A stretch of DNA of 64,000 nucleotides from Candidatus Zipacnadia bacterium (GTDB lineage: Bacteria; Armatimonadota; Zipacnadia; Zipacnadales; Zipacnadaceae), in assembly GCA_029820565.1 (NCBI GenBank), contig JALGUR010000022.1, forward strand, positions 1 to 64,000, given 5' to 3'. Position 1 is the first letter of the stretch. Every line of letters starts with the position of its first letter. Under the pieces are notes generated by a model. The model made no database searches. It was not told the DNA's origin and saw nothing but the letters and a program-made list of their open reading frames with translations. The translations under genes and the position numbers were made by a program. Shown one piece after another: positions 39,227-48,139 of the stretch.

Positions 39227-40408
39227 TCAATAGGCTCCGTATTGGCCCACCAGTTCCAGCACTCGACAGTATCGGTCAAAACCTACGTTGCCAGGCACCG
39301 AATGGTCAGAGTGATACAGGTAGCCGCCACCTTGCTTAGCAATAGGTATCTTTGTCTTAATCTCTTCTTCAATGACCGCGGGGTCGGGGTGGGCCATCGC
39401 CCTGACGTCGATGCCGCCCATAAAGGCGATTTGGTCGCCAAAAGTTTCCTTAAGGTCGACCAAATCCATCCCTGCCTTTTGTTCCAAAGGCTGGAGACAA
39501 TCCAGCCCGTCCTCAATAAATCTGGGGATGAGTTCTTTGACACAGCCGCAACTATGCAGGATGACCGGCAACCCCTCGGAATGAAAGTAATCCACCAGGC
39601 GCTGGAAGGTAGGACGGAGTTGCTCGTCGTAGTGTTGGGGAGAGAACAGGAGGCCATTGCGGTAACCCAGGTCACAACCGGGCCAAGCCCCATCGAACTG
39701 AAACCCCCCTTCTTTCATTATTTCATACATCTGGATACTCAGGGTCGCATCAGTCTCGTACATATCCCGGACCCAATCCGGGTCGGTAGCTATGGCTATC
39801 AATAGTTGCTCCGAGGCTACATAGGATTGGATTTTGTCGTACCCAAAGCTGATCCCGTAGAAAATAAACCGGCCCGCCTCGCGGGCCTGCTGGCAGCCAG
39901 GCAACCCCAGGCGCCGCTCGCAGCGCCCCGTTTCCAGTACTGACTGTTCGCCGCGATCATCTTCTGCCGTCCCCGCCAGCCAACTGCCCTCCCAGTCTAC
40001 CCGGTCCCGGCTGGGGACCAGATGTTCCTTGATGCGCTCCCAATCGTCCCGACTCTTGCAAGGATATTCAATAATTTCTGGAGTAGAGGAGTAGTTCTTA
40101 TGATCCCGGCGCAGTCCGCCGTACTCAGTGGTTCTAATGATGTATTCCTCATTCTCTTCAACTATCTCAATGGGGAACTGCGGCGAAGTGTCAGCCCGGA
40201 AGCCTACCAGTTCAAAGTCAAAATATTCTGCTGGATTGACCTCACGGGGCAATCCTTCGTTATGCCACCGCTCAATCGCAGATACCCAGGGACTATCGTG
40301 CATTGGTATGCGGTCGGCTTCTTGATGGTTAAGAGCCAACAATACTCGCTCGCGTGCAGTCATCTGTGTCTCCATGTAATGCACTTGAACTTCTTTACAT
40401 TCTATCAA
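39227..40408 (-). CDS. Uroporphyrinogen decarboxylase (URO-D) family protein
   Basis: MTARERVLLALNHQEADRIPMHDSPW; LPVILHSCGCVKELIPRFIEDGLDCLQPLEQKAGMDLVDLKETFGDQIAFMGGIDVR. Confidence 0.85.
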   Translation of the reverse strand: MIECKEVQVHYMETQMTARERVLLALNHQEADRIPMHDSPWVSAIERWHNEGLPREVNPAEYFDFELVGFRADTSPQFPIEIVEENEEYIIRTTEYGGLRRDHKNYSSTPEIIEYPCKSRDDWERIKEHLVPSRDRVDWEGSWLAGTAEDDRGEQSVLETGRCERRLGLPGCQQAREAGRFIFYGISFGYDKIQSYVASEQLLIAIATDPDWVRDMYETDATLSIQMYEIMKEGGFQFDGAWPGCDLGYRNGLLFSPQHYDEQLRPTFQRLVDYFHSEGLPVILHSCGCVKELIPRFIEDGLDCLQPLEQKAGMDLVDLKETFGDQIAFMGGIDVRAMAHPDPAVIEEEIKTKIPIAKQGGGYLYHSDHSVPGNVGFDRYCRVLELVGQYGAY

Positions 40409-40517
40409 CTAATTGCTAATATTCTTTGCGTATCGCAATCCTCCTTCATTAAAGTAAAAAACTTTTGGAAGGAATATGTTTGTCGCTGTGATAGCATAGT
40501 CCAAAGGAGAAACACAG

Positions 40518-41354
40518 ATGAGCAGTTCTATTCCGACACTTCCCACCATCAGGATAGGCGATTGCGAAGTCAGTAGGCTGATAATGGGCGGCAATCCCTT
40601 CTCCGGCTTCTCGCATGTCAGTACGGAACTGGATTGGGAGATGATTAGTTACTATACGATGCCCAGACTCCAAGACACTCTGGACGAAGCCTGGCGTTGT
40701 GGCATCAACACTGTCGTCTCGCGCGCCGACCGCCATATTATGCGTATGATGTTGGAGCATCGTCTAAACGGCGGCCAGATGCAATGGATTGCCCAGACGG
40801 CAGGTGAGTTTGCTGACATCTCCGCCAATATCGCTGAGATTGCCCGCTACAAACCTATTGCTATCTTTCATCACGGCACTTACGCTGACAATGCTTGGCA
40901 TCGGGGCGAGATGGCTACTATCACCGATATTGTCAAGATTATTAAAGATGCCGGGTTGCCCGCCGGAATAGCCACACACATACCGGAGGTCATCGAGTAT
41001 GCTGAGGAGCACGAGTGGGAGACTGACTTCTACGCGGCTTGCTTCTATGACTTGGCTCGGGGGTATAAGTCAGCACCAGCCGTGGACCAGGACGCCTACC
41101 GCCAGGACCGGTTTCCCGATAGTGACCCGGCCCGGATGGCAAAGGTAATCCGCCAAGCGTCCAAACCATGCCTGGCCTACAAGATATTAGCGGCCAGTCG
41201 CAAGTGCGGCAGCGACGCCGAACTGAGAGCAACCTTCAAGTATGCCTTTGACAACATCAAGCCGACTGATGGGGTAGTGGTAGGAGTGTACCAAAAGTAC
41301 AAGAACCAGGTCGCTCAGGATGCGCAGTTCGTACGGGAGTTATTGGTGGACTGA
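40518..41354 (+). CDS. Uncharacterised TIM-barrel-like protein (aldo/keto-reductase-like reading)
   Basis: 278 aa; CEVSRLIMGGNPFSGFSH; DTLDEAWRCGINTVVSRADRH; ends DGVVVGVYQKYKNQVAQDAQFVRELL. Confidence 0.55.
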   Translation: MSSSIPTLPTIRIGDCEVSRLIMGGNPFSGFSHVSTELDWEMISYYTMPRLQDTLDEAWRCGINTVVSRADRHIMRMMLEHRLNGGQMQWIAQTAGEFADISANIAEIARYKPIAIFHHGTYADNAWHRGEMATITDIVKIIKDAGLPAGIATHIPEVIEYAEEHEWETDFYAACFYDLARGYKSAPAVDQDAYRQDRFPDSDPARMAKVIRQASKPCLAYKILAASRKCGSDAELRATFKYAFDNIKPTDGVVVGVYQKYKNQVAQDAQFVRELLVD

Positions 41355-41419
41355 GCAGGCTAACTTCGCACAGTATGTATGCGCTGAGATCCTGGTCTAA
41401 GGCGATGTCTTTGAGTCGG

Positions 41420-42451
41420 CTATAGATCCACTGGTTCGCCTTTTCCCGCTGATTCAACCATCGCGGCCAAGGCTTTAGTGATCATCAGACCATCGTATCC
41501 GGTAATCAACGGCTCTTGACCGAGCAGCACTGAGTTGATGAAGTGTTTGATGCCCTGATTGAAAAAACCGACCGGCTCGCCCATGACATCGCCATATAAG
41601 ATGCCCCGGTTGGTCTGCTTTTCGTTGGTGGCACACACATAATCAGGCAGGGCCGCGTCAATGTTGACATAGCCGTCGGTGCATATCAATTCGAATTTGG
41701 AATCCACGATAGACGGCATGCTTTCTGGCATAATCCAACAGCTTTCAAAGTTGCCGACACAGTCGTTCTCAAACTCCACCGTAGCCTGGTAGAAATCAGG
41801 CGTGTCTATGCCCAGGCTCTTCAGTTTGACGCTGCGACAGACGGCGTTGACTCGTTGGGCCTCCGATTGGAAGTACCACCGCGCGATGTCATAGCGGTGA
41901 CAAATGAGCCAGAACGGCAGGCGGGTGTCAGCGGCCCATGACAGCATCTGGGTAGGTACAAACAGCGTATTGTTGAGCCGGGCATAAGCATATAGTGGCT
42001 CGCCCAATTCGCCGGCGTCCAATGCGACTTTGGTCTGGGCGAAGGCATGCATCCAGCGGTTGGTCCAGTTGACCATTAGAGTCTTACCGGAGGCTTTTTG
42101 CGCCGTTAGTATAGCCTCGGCATCGGCGACGGAAGTGGCCATGGGCTTTTCTACCAGTACGTGTTTGCCCGCAGCAAAAGCGGCCTCGCAGGCCTCGCGG
42201 TGCAAATGGTCAGGCAGCGCCACCGAGACCGCCTCAATCTCGTCAATAGCCAAAAGAGCACTATAATTTTCAAAGACTTGGCCAACTCCGTACTTGGCAG
42301 CCATAGCCTCAGCACGATAAATATCAATATCAGCGATGGCCAACAGTGTAGCATTATTCGCCATCGCCACGCACTTAATATGACTTTCTCCCTGTATTCC
42401 AGCGCCAATTACGCCGTACCCCAAGTCGCCTTCAGCATACACCTTTGACAT
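41420..42451 (-). CDS. Gfo/Idh/MocA family oxidoreductase
   Basis: YGVIGAGIQGESHIKCVAMANNATLLAIADIDIYRAEAMAAKYGV; ALPDHLHREACEAAFAAGKHVLVEKPMATSVADAEAI. Confidence 0.9.
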   Translation of the reverse strand: MSKVYAEGDLGYGVIGAGIQGESHIKCVAMANNATLLAIADIDIYRAEAMAAKYGVGQVFENYSALLAIDEIEAVSVALPDHLHREACEAAFAAGKHVLVEKPMATSVADAEAILTAQKASGKTLMVNWTNRWMHAFAQTKVALDAGELGEPLYAYARLNNTLFVPTQMLSWAADTRLPFWLICHRYDIARWYFQSEAQRVNAVCRSVKLKSLGIDTPDFYQATVEFENDCVGNFESCWIMPESMPSIVDSKFELICTDGYVNIDAALPDYVCATNEKQTNRGILYGDVMGEPVGFFNQGIKHFINSVLLGQEPLITGYDGLMITKALAAMVESAGKGEPVDL

Positions 42452-42502
42452 TAGAGTCTCCTCTTCAATCTGAGTTTGCGTCTGGCAGTGGCCTACGCGA
42501 GA

Positions 42503-43921
42503 CTACAGCATATAGCGGCTGAGGTCCTGGTCTTCGACGATGTCTTTAAGCTGGTCGTGGACGTAGCCGGCGTCAATTGTAACCTTTTGCTCACCAATGC
42601 CTGCAGCCTCGAAAGACAGTTCTTCCAGCAGCCGTTCCATCAGCGTGTACAGCCGCCGGGCGCCGATATTTTCAGTGGCCTCGTTGACCTGCTGGGCCAG
42701 ATGGGCGACCTCGGCAATGCCCTCGGCGGTGAATTCGAGTTGAACCCCTTCGGTGGCCAGCATCGCGGTGTATTGCTTGACCAAGCAATTCTGGGGCTCG
42801 ACGAGGATACGCTTGAAGTCCTCCTCGGTTAGACTGTCCAACTCAACTCTCAAGGGCAACCGGCCTTGCAGTTCGGGGATAAGGTCCGAGGGCTTGGAGA
42901 TGTGGAAGGCTCCGGCGGCGATGAATAAAATATGGTTGCTATTCACTGGGCCGTACTTGGTCATTACGGTGCAGCCTTCAACGATAGGCAGAATGTCGCG
43001 CTGGACACCCTCGCGGGAAACATCCGGGCCGTGAGTGCTTTCCCGACCGGCGACTTTGTCAAGTTCGTCAAGGAAAACAATTCCGCCCTCTTCTACCCTC
43101 TCAACCGCCTCGCGGGCTATCTCAGCGCTGTCAATTAATTTCTCGGCTTCCTGGTAGGCGAGGATGCGGCGTGCCTCGGCCACGGTGGTGCGCTTAGTGG
43201 TCTTGCGGGAAGGGAACATATTGCCCAGCATCTGCTGCATATCAAAGCCCATCTCCTCCAGACCTGCCGAAGAGAATATCTGCATGCTCTGAACACTTGA
43301 CTCTTCGACCTCAATCTCAATCTCCTGCTCTTCTAATTCCCCTGTCTCCAGGCGCTGACGAGTGAACTGGCGAATACGCTGGTTCTGCTCGGCTTGCTGC
43401 TCGCGGCGCTGGCTTTCGGCCTCGACCTGCTCCGGAGAAGGTGAAGACTTCCCCCCAGCGATTAGATCAGCCCATGGCGGCCGGGAATCGCCAGCCTCGG
43501 GGCCCACTCCTGCCAGGATATCCACCAAGCGCTCTTCGGCACGACGCTGGGCCTCCGGCTCAACTTCGGCAAGGGCTTCCTCCTCAACCATACGATAGCC
43601 AATGTCCACCAAGTCACGGATAATGGCTTCCACGTCGCGGCCCACATAACCGACTTCGGTGAACTTGGTCGCCTCCACCTTAATAAACGGGGCATTGGCC
43701 AGGTTAGCCAGTCGCCGGGCAATCTCGGTCTTGCCGACACCCGTCGGTCCAATCATCAAGATGTTTTTGGGAATTATCTCATCGCGTAGGTCGTCGTCAA
43801 CCAAGCGCCGTCGGCTCCGATTGCGTAGGGCAATGGCCACCGACCGCTTAGCCTTATCCTGGCCAATGATGTACTTGTCCAACTGTTCCACTATTTCCCT
43901 GGGCGTCAAATCGTCAATCAC
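42503..43921 (-). CDS. hslU: HslU ATPase subunit of HslVU protease
   Basis: LTPREIVEQLDKYIIGQDKAKRSVAIALRNRSRRRLV; GPTGVGKTEIARRLANLANAPFIKVEATKFTEVGYVGRDVE; VFLDELDKVAGR. Confidence 0.96.
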   Translation of the reverse strand: MIDDLTPREIVEQLDKYIIGQDKAKRSVAIALRNRSRRRLVDDDLRDEIIPKNILMIGPTGVGKTEIARRLANLANAPFIKVEATKFTEVGYVGRDVEAIIRDLVDIGYRMVEEEALAEVEPEAQRRAEERLVDILAGVGPEAGDSRPPWADLIAGGKSSPSPEQVEAESQRREQQAEQNQRIRQFTRQRLETGELEEQEIEIEVEESSVQSMQIFSSAGLEEMGFDMQQMLGNMFPSRKTTKRTTVAEARRILAYQEAEKLIDSAEIAREAVERVEEGGIVFLDELDKVAGRESTHGPDVSREGVQRDILPIVEGCTVMTKYGPVNSNHILFIAAGAFHISKPSDLIPELQGRLPLRVELDSLTEEDFKRILVEPQNCLVKQYTAMLATEGVQLEFTAEGIAEVAHLAQQVNEATENIGARRLYTLMERLLEELSFEAAGIGEQKVTIDAGYVHDQLKDIVEDQDLSRYML

Positions 43922-44451
43922 TTCACTACCTCCACGGTTATATTTTCATTGGTATAGACGCATATCCCGGCTGCAATTCTTACTGCCTCTTCCGCGATTT
44001 CGGCCGCTGACATATCCGTGTATTTCAGCATCGCCTGCGCCGCCGCCTGAGCATAGCCGCCCCCGCTACCGACACCAATAAGATCCCCATCCGGCACTAT
44101 TATATCACCAGTACCCGATACCAGCATCAGGTTGTCCTTGTCGCTAACTATCATAAGGGCCTGCAACTGACGCAGCACCTTGTCAGTCCGCCACTCCTTG
44201 GCTAACTCAACCACGGCTCGCTGCAAATTGCCGCTGTACTCGTCCAATTTAGTCTCCAATCGCTCAAACAGGGCCATAGCATCGGCCGCCGCTCCCGCGT
44301 AACCCGCCAGTATCTTCCCGTCACGCATCGTCCGCAATTTGGTGGCGGTGGACTTGAAGATAGTGTCCTCAATACTTACCTGCCCATCCCCAGCCAGCGC
44401 CGTCTCCCCACCCCGACGCACTGCAATTACCGTTGTGGAACGTATTTTCAT
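43918..44451 (-). CDS. hslV: HslV protease subunit
   Basis: MKIRSTTVIAVRRGGETALAGDGQVSIEDTIFKSTATKLRTMRDGKILAGYAGAAADAMALFERLETKL; start at 44451, not the longer ORF start. Confidence 0.95.
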   Translation of the reverse strand: MKIRSTTVIAVRRGGETALAGDGQVSIEDTIFKSTATKLRTMRDGKILAGYAGAAADAMALFERLETKLDEYSGNLQRAVVELAKEWRTDKVLRQLQALMIVSDKDNLMLVSGTGDIIVPDGDLIGVGSGGGYAQAAAQAMLKYTDMSAAEIAEEAVRIAAGICVYTNENITVEVVK

Positions 44452-44605
44452 TAACCAATCACATCCTCTGATTATATTATGAATCCGAAAACGTTCATAA
44501 ACCGGTTGCGCGGCCTGTACCCTTTCGGCGTGCAACCCCACATCCCTTCCGCCTTCGCTGCTGAAACAGCTTTGGCGGACAAGTCCGGCAAAAACTTTTG
44601 AAATT

Positions 44606-44669
44606 GTAGGAGCGGCATCCCTGCCGCGATCGCCTTGCCCCCGCGTCGGGACAAGAATGTCCCTCCTAC
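44606..44669. repeat. Palindromic intergenic element with terminal inverted repeats and two internal hairpins
   Basis: GTAGGAG...CTCCTAC ends; GCGGCatccctGCCGC and GGGACAagaaTGTCCC inside; partial second copy from 44714. Confidence 0.85.
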
Positions 44670-44795
44670 CAGCGTGTGAACGTTGGCGCGTCCGCCACAT
44701 CACCCACCCCCCTGGTAGGAGCGGCATTCTTGCCGCGACTGCCTTACCCCCGCTCCTCGCGTAGCATGTTGATGGCCTCTTCGGGTACTGAGCGC

Positions 44796-45608
44796 CTAAC
44801 GCAGCCGCCGCGGCAAGCGGTCAATGAGTTTCAAGGGTTCCCAAACGGCCCGGCCGGCGGCCGTGACCTCCCGGATCGGTAGGTCAGCCAGCAGGTTGAT
44901 CACTTTGTACTGCGTCGGGTTTTGCTCAAAACTGGACCGCTGAAAGCAGATGGTTCCCTGGCCTTCCCAGGCAGCCGTGCAGGTTCCGGACGAGGGATAG
45001 ACCGTCGCATAGGAGACGTCGGCCCCGTCGTTTTCTAAGCGGGGAATGTATTTATAGTTCAACCAATTGCCTTCGCGCCGGGCCCGTTCCAACTCACCTC
45101 TGGCTTCAGCGGCCAGCGGGGTCAGATCGGAGACGGCCATTTCCATAATCGGATAGCCGAAGTGCGATGTGCTACCGTGCCAGGTGCCTGCCTCTTCGGT
45201 GGGGTCCGGGATGTCGGCGAAGACTTTGGCGACACCGCTGTGGTCACGGCCGCCGAGGATAGGCTCGGTCATATTCTCCCACATTATGACGCAGAAGTTA
45301 CCGTGAACATCGCGATCCACCTCCCCGTCAAATATCGCGGCCACATCCACACCCACGAGGTTGTAGGCGCGTCCGGCCAGCCAGTCCACGTCCTCGCACA
45401 CCGCCAGCGACACGCTGATCACAGGCTCGTCGGCGGGACGAAAAGGCTCGGGCAGCAGGCGGGCGGCCGCGTCGGGTTCGGTGAGAAAAGACACGCTGAG
45501 CGCGGTCACCTTGCCATAGTGCATGCCGCCGTGCTCCCACGGACGGGGCTCGCGAAACCAACTGGCCGTCGGCATCGTATAGGGAAAGTCGGGTTCAAGA
45601 GTGTACAT
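44796..45608 (-). CDS. Acetoacetate decarboxylase family protein
   Basis: AARLLPEPFRPADEPVISVSLAVCEDVDWLAGRAYNLVGVDVAAIFDGEVDRDVHGNFCVIMWENMTEPILGGRDHSGVAKVFADI. Confidence 0.8.
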   Translation of the reverse strand: MYTLEPDFPYTMPTASWFREPRPWEHGGMHYGKVTALSVSFLTEPDAAARLLPEPFRPADEPVISVSLAVCEDVDWLAGRAYNLVGVDVAAIFDGEVDRDVHGNFCVIMWENMTEPILGGRDHSGVAKVFADIPDPTEEAGTWHGSTSHFGYPIMEMAVSDLTPLAAEARGELERARREGNWLNYKYIPRLENDGADVSYATVYPSSGTCTAAWEGQGTICFQRSSFEQNPTQYKVINLLADLPIREVTAAGRAVWEPLKLIDRLPRRLR

Positions 45609-45649
45609 TTGATTTCCTCCGTTCCTTGTGATGTGGAGTTCGGTTGGTC

Positions 45650-45765
45650 CGCAGCAACTCCAACCACCCCACCTTCGTTATCATAGTCAACTGCCCGGTC
45701 CCCAGTCAACTTCTTAGGCCAACCCATCCGTCTCGCAGCTTAATACAGAGAGCATCACTCTTGCC
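45650..45765 (-). pseudogene. Remnant of a DUF2283-type gene
   Basis: Fragment LTGDRAVDYDNEGGVVGV and flanking DNA match the intact 46100..46324 gene (LTEDLAVDYDSEGGVAGI); shared ccgtctcgcagctt.ata.agagagcatca. Confidence 0.7.
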
Positions 45766-45798
45766 TCGACCGCCGTTGCGAAAGCCCCCCCTCGCGTA

Positions 45799-45885
45799 GC
45801 GCAGGTTCTTAACCTGCGCCAGGCCAAGCGGGGTTGCGGTTCGGCAAGCTCACCGTCCTGAGCCTGCCGAAGGAGAGAACCCCGC
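45799..45885. repeat. Nested palindromic element (relative of the 87-bp unit)
   Basis: GCGCAGGTTcttAACCTGCGC (45799-45819), then GCGGGGTT (45828-45835)...AACCCCGC (45878-45885) enclosing TTCGGCAaGCTCA-N6-TGAGCcTGCCGAA. Confidence 0.9.
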
Positions 45886-46022
45886 CTACGCGGTGAAGAA
45901 TATACAGAGTATGACTCTTGCCGCGACCGCCGTTTGGAGGGGCCGTGTCGAGCGAAGCGAGGCCGGCCCGCTCTGGCAGTTTTTACTTCTTAGCCGCTGC
46001 ATCCTCACCCCGACCGCTGATT

Positions 46023-46090
46023 AGTGGCACGGGCTTCCAGCCCGTGATAGATTCAAGTAGGGCCACAGGCAGGATGCCTGTGCCACCACA
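46023..46090. repeat. Palindromic intergenic element with terminal inverted repeats and two hairpins
   Basis: GTGGCA...TGCCAC ends; CACGGGCttccaGCCCGTG and CACAGGCaggatGCCTGTG inside. Confidence 0.85.
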
Positions 46091-46099
46091 TCCTTACAA

Positions 46100-46324
46100 T
46101 TACTCACCAGCCGTCACCAGTTTCTCGAAACTAACCTCCAGGGCATCGCTAGCCGCAAAGGCGGTGTCCTTCGCCCGCAGAAGCTCAATTCCAGCTACCC
46201 CACCTTCGCTGTCATAATCAACCGCGAGGTCCTCAGTGAGCCGCTCAGTGCGCGCCACTCCGTCTCGCAGCTTGATATAGAGAGCATCAACTTCCGGATC
46301 ATAGGTTATCTTCATTCCTGCCAC
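46100..46324 (-). CDS. DUF2283 domain-containing protein
   Basis: MKITYDPEVDALYIKLRDGVARTERLTEDLAVDYDSEGGVAGIELL. Confidence 0.87.
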   Translation of the reverse strand: MAGMKITYDPEVDALYIKLRDGVARTERLTEDLAVDYDSEGGVAGIELLRAKDTAFAASDALEVSFEKLVTAGE

Positions 46325-46589
46325 CCCTTACTGAAGAGTAGTAAGCGTACACCGTAATTACAACTATACACGCGTCCTCTTCTGTAAACACACACCTTAC
46401 GGTTTTGTGTTCATAGAATTGTCCTTGCCACAAACTGTTATACTCAAAAGTCTTCTCGCACTCAAGCCGATTGTAGCGCGCCGGCAACCATTCCGATTCC
46501 CTGATGGCCCCGATTACCTCGTCTTGTGTCGCTCCCCGATCGGCGAGTCGCTGACTGGCATGGGTTGAGAATTTGATCGGCTTTGTCAT
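46299..46589 (-). CDS. DUF4258 domain-containing protein
   Basis: IKFSTHASQRLADRGATQDEVIGAIRESEW...VRCVFTEEDACIVVITVYAYY; overlaps the DUF2283 ORF. Confidence 0.8.
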   Translation of the reverse strand: MTKPIKFSTHASQRLADRGATQDEVIGAIRESEWLPARYNRLECEKTFEYNSLWQGQFYEHKTVRCVFTEEDACIVVITVYAYYSSVRGGRNEDNL

Positions 46590-46606
46590 TTGGGTAAGAT
46601 AGGCGC

Positions 46607-46861
46607 CTAAGGGGCACTGGGCACCTCGGCCTCAAAGTGGACTATCGTAGGCTGCTCAGTTGCGCGAGGTTCTTCAAAGTATAGTTCCACCGCCTCGCGC
46701 AGCATTCTAATAGCCTCATCGGCAGAGGAGCCCTGGCTGGCGACGTCAACCTCCACACATTGGGCTACATACAGGTCGTCCTCCTGCCAAACCATCGCCG
46801 TGAATCCCCGCATAACTGGCTTAATATCCTCGTGTTTAGACTTATCCAGTTTCTTTGCCAT
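46607..46861 (-). CDS. HicB-like small protein
   Basis: FTAMVWQEDDLYVAQCVEVDVASQGSSADEAIRMLREAVELYFEEP. Confidence 0.78.
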   Translation of the reverse strand: MAKKLDKSKHEDIKPVMRGFTAMVWQEDDLYVAQCVEVDVASQGSSADEAIRMLREAVELYFEEPRATEQPTIVHFEAEVPSAP

Positions 46862-47107
46862 TGTTCTTCTCCTACCCTAATATTATAACCAGCCTTAGCC
46901 TGCGGTCAACGCCTCTGCCCTCAGAACGGCCACTTCCAGACCTTGCTCACCAACTTCCTGCCGATATACTTGTTCTTCAGCCTGGTCGCTATGCGCCGGG
47001 GCTTGAAACTCAACAGCGTCTCAATATCATTAGCCACCCGCGCTAATTTGTATAGAGAACTAACTAATTTGCTCATAATGGCCCTGGTCTGCTGACAAGC
47101 ACCGATC

Positions 47108-48034
47108 TCAGAACTCTTGAATGTCGGTTACGCTTAGGGCCGATAACAAAAGGTTATGCGCCGCCACTTCTTTCGGACAGATACGACCAATCCCAAAATG
47201 GGTAGCGTATGGGAATATCGGCTGCCTGAAGTTGGTGTCCGAGATAATTTCTCTCTTCTTGCGGCCTTCAATGTCGGTTACGGCGAGCTTCATGCCCTTC
47301 GGTCCCCACGTCATACCGACCTCATACCAGCGTTGTGGTCCGAGCGCCGTGTCGTGCGTAATATCCACCCAATCCCCACTTGAGTCACCCAAGTGCCGTT
47401 TGTACGCAAGCTTCAAGTGCCAATCAGTATCTACTTTTAGATATAAATCAGGCATGGGCTCTTCTTCCCAGTTGCCAGTCGACAAAATGATACCCGCGAT
47501 GAACTGATCCGGCTGAGGGAATTTAACACACAAGGTTATGGTACCCTGGGCTAGCGGCAGTGGCTTCCAGTACCTGATGAACCCATTCTCACCGATCTGG
47601 ACAACTTTACCCCTGATACCATCCATTTCTGCGTACATTCGCTCATATTCCTTCGGTATATAGCCACCCGCATTCGTCTCCAGCCCTTCTAGAGTATCAT
47701 GAAGCACCACCGACGTCGCAGCCCATCTATACGTATCTATGGTAATCCTGGGAACTCGCAGGATCCGATACCAGATTGCCTGCCCGACTAGGAACAGGCC
47801 GATCCCCAGGAATATCCACGGTAGCAAACTAGCCAATAGTTGCCAGACCAAGCTTGCCACTGCTACGCTCAGTACCAGTAAAGGGAACGTCAACTTCAAC
47901 AGCAATCCTGCGGCTCGCGGCCAGGCTCGTCGCAGCGAGGTTTCGATTGCTTTCCCCCACAAGCCGTACATGATGAGACTAATGAAGGTCGCGGCAACGG
48001 TGACGACGGAGGTGACGACGCCATCTGAAGTCAT
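47108..48034 (-). CDS. Membrane protein with C-terminal LamG/concanavalin-like domain (tentative)
   Basis: Three N-terminal hydrophobic segments; beta-rich tail PQRWYEVGMTWGPKGMKLAVTDIEGRKKREI. Confidence 0.55.
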   Translation of the reverse strand: MTSDGVVTSVVTVAATFISLIMYGLWGKAIETSLRRAWPRAAGLLLKLTFPLLVLSVAVASLVWQLLASLLPWIFLGIGLFLVGQAIWYRILRVPRITIDTYRWAATSVVLHDTLEGLETNAGGYIPKEYERMYAEMDGIRGKVVQIGENGFIRYWKPLPLAQGTITLCVKFPQPDQFIAGIILSTGNWEEEPMPDLYLKVDTDWHLKLAYKRHLGDSSGDWVDITHDTALGPQRWYEVGMTWGPKGMKLAVTDIEGRKKREIISDTNFRQPIFPYATHFGIGRICPKEVAAHNLLLSALSVTDIQEF

Positions 48035-48139
48035 CTTTCAACACCCCTTCATTCAGAAAGTCAGCTTCGTGTGTTAATCAAGCGCTGTGTCCTCCCAAGT
48101 AGCTGAAGGGACAATGCAACCTATCCTTCAGCGTCTAAC

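Noticed and set aside
44452-44727. N-terminal extension of the HslV ORF
   Set aside because: Runs through palindromic repeats (44606-44720) and lacks HslV homology; start at MKIRSTTVIAVRR (44451) fits the family.
46607-46861. Complete HicAB toxin-antitoxin pair
   Set aside because: Only a HicB-like protein is visible; no HicA-like dsRBD-fold ORF next to it.
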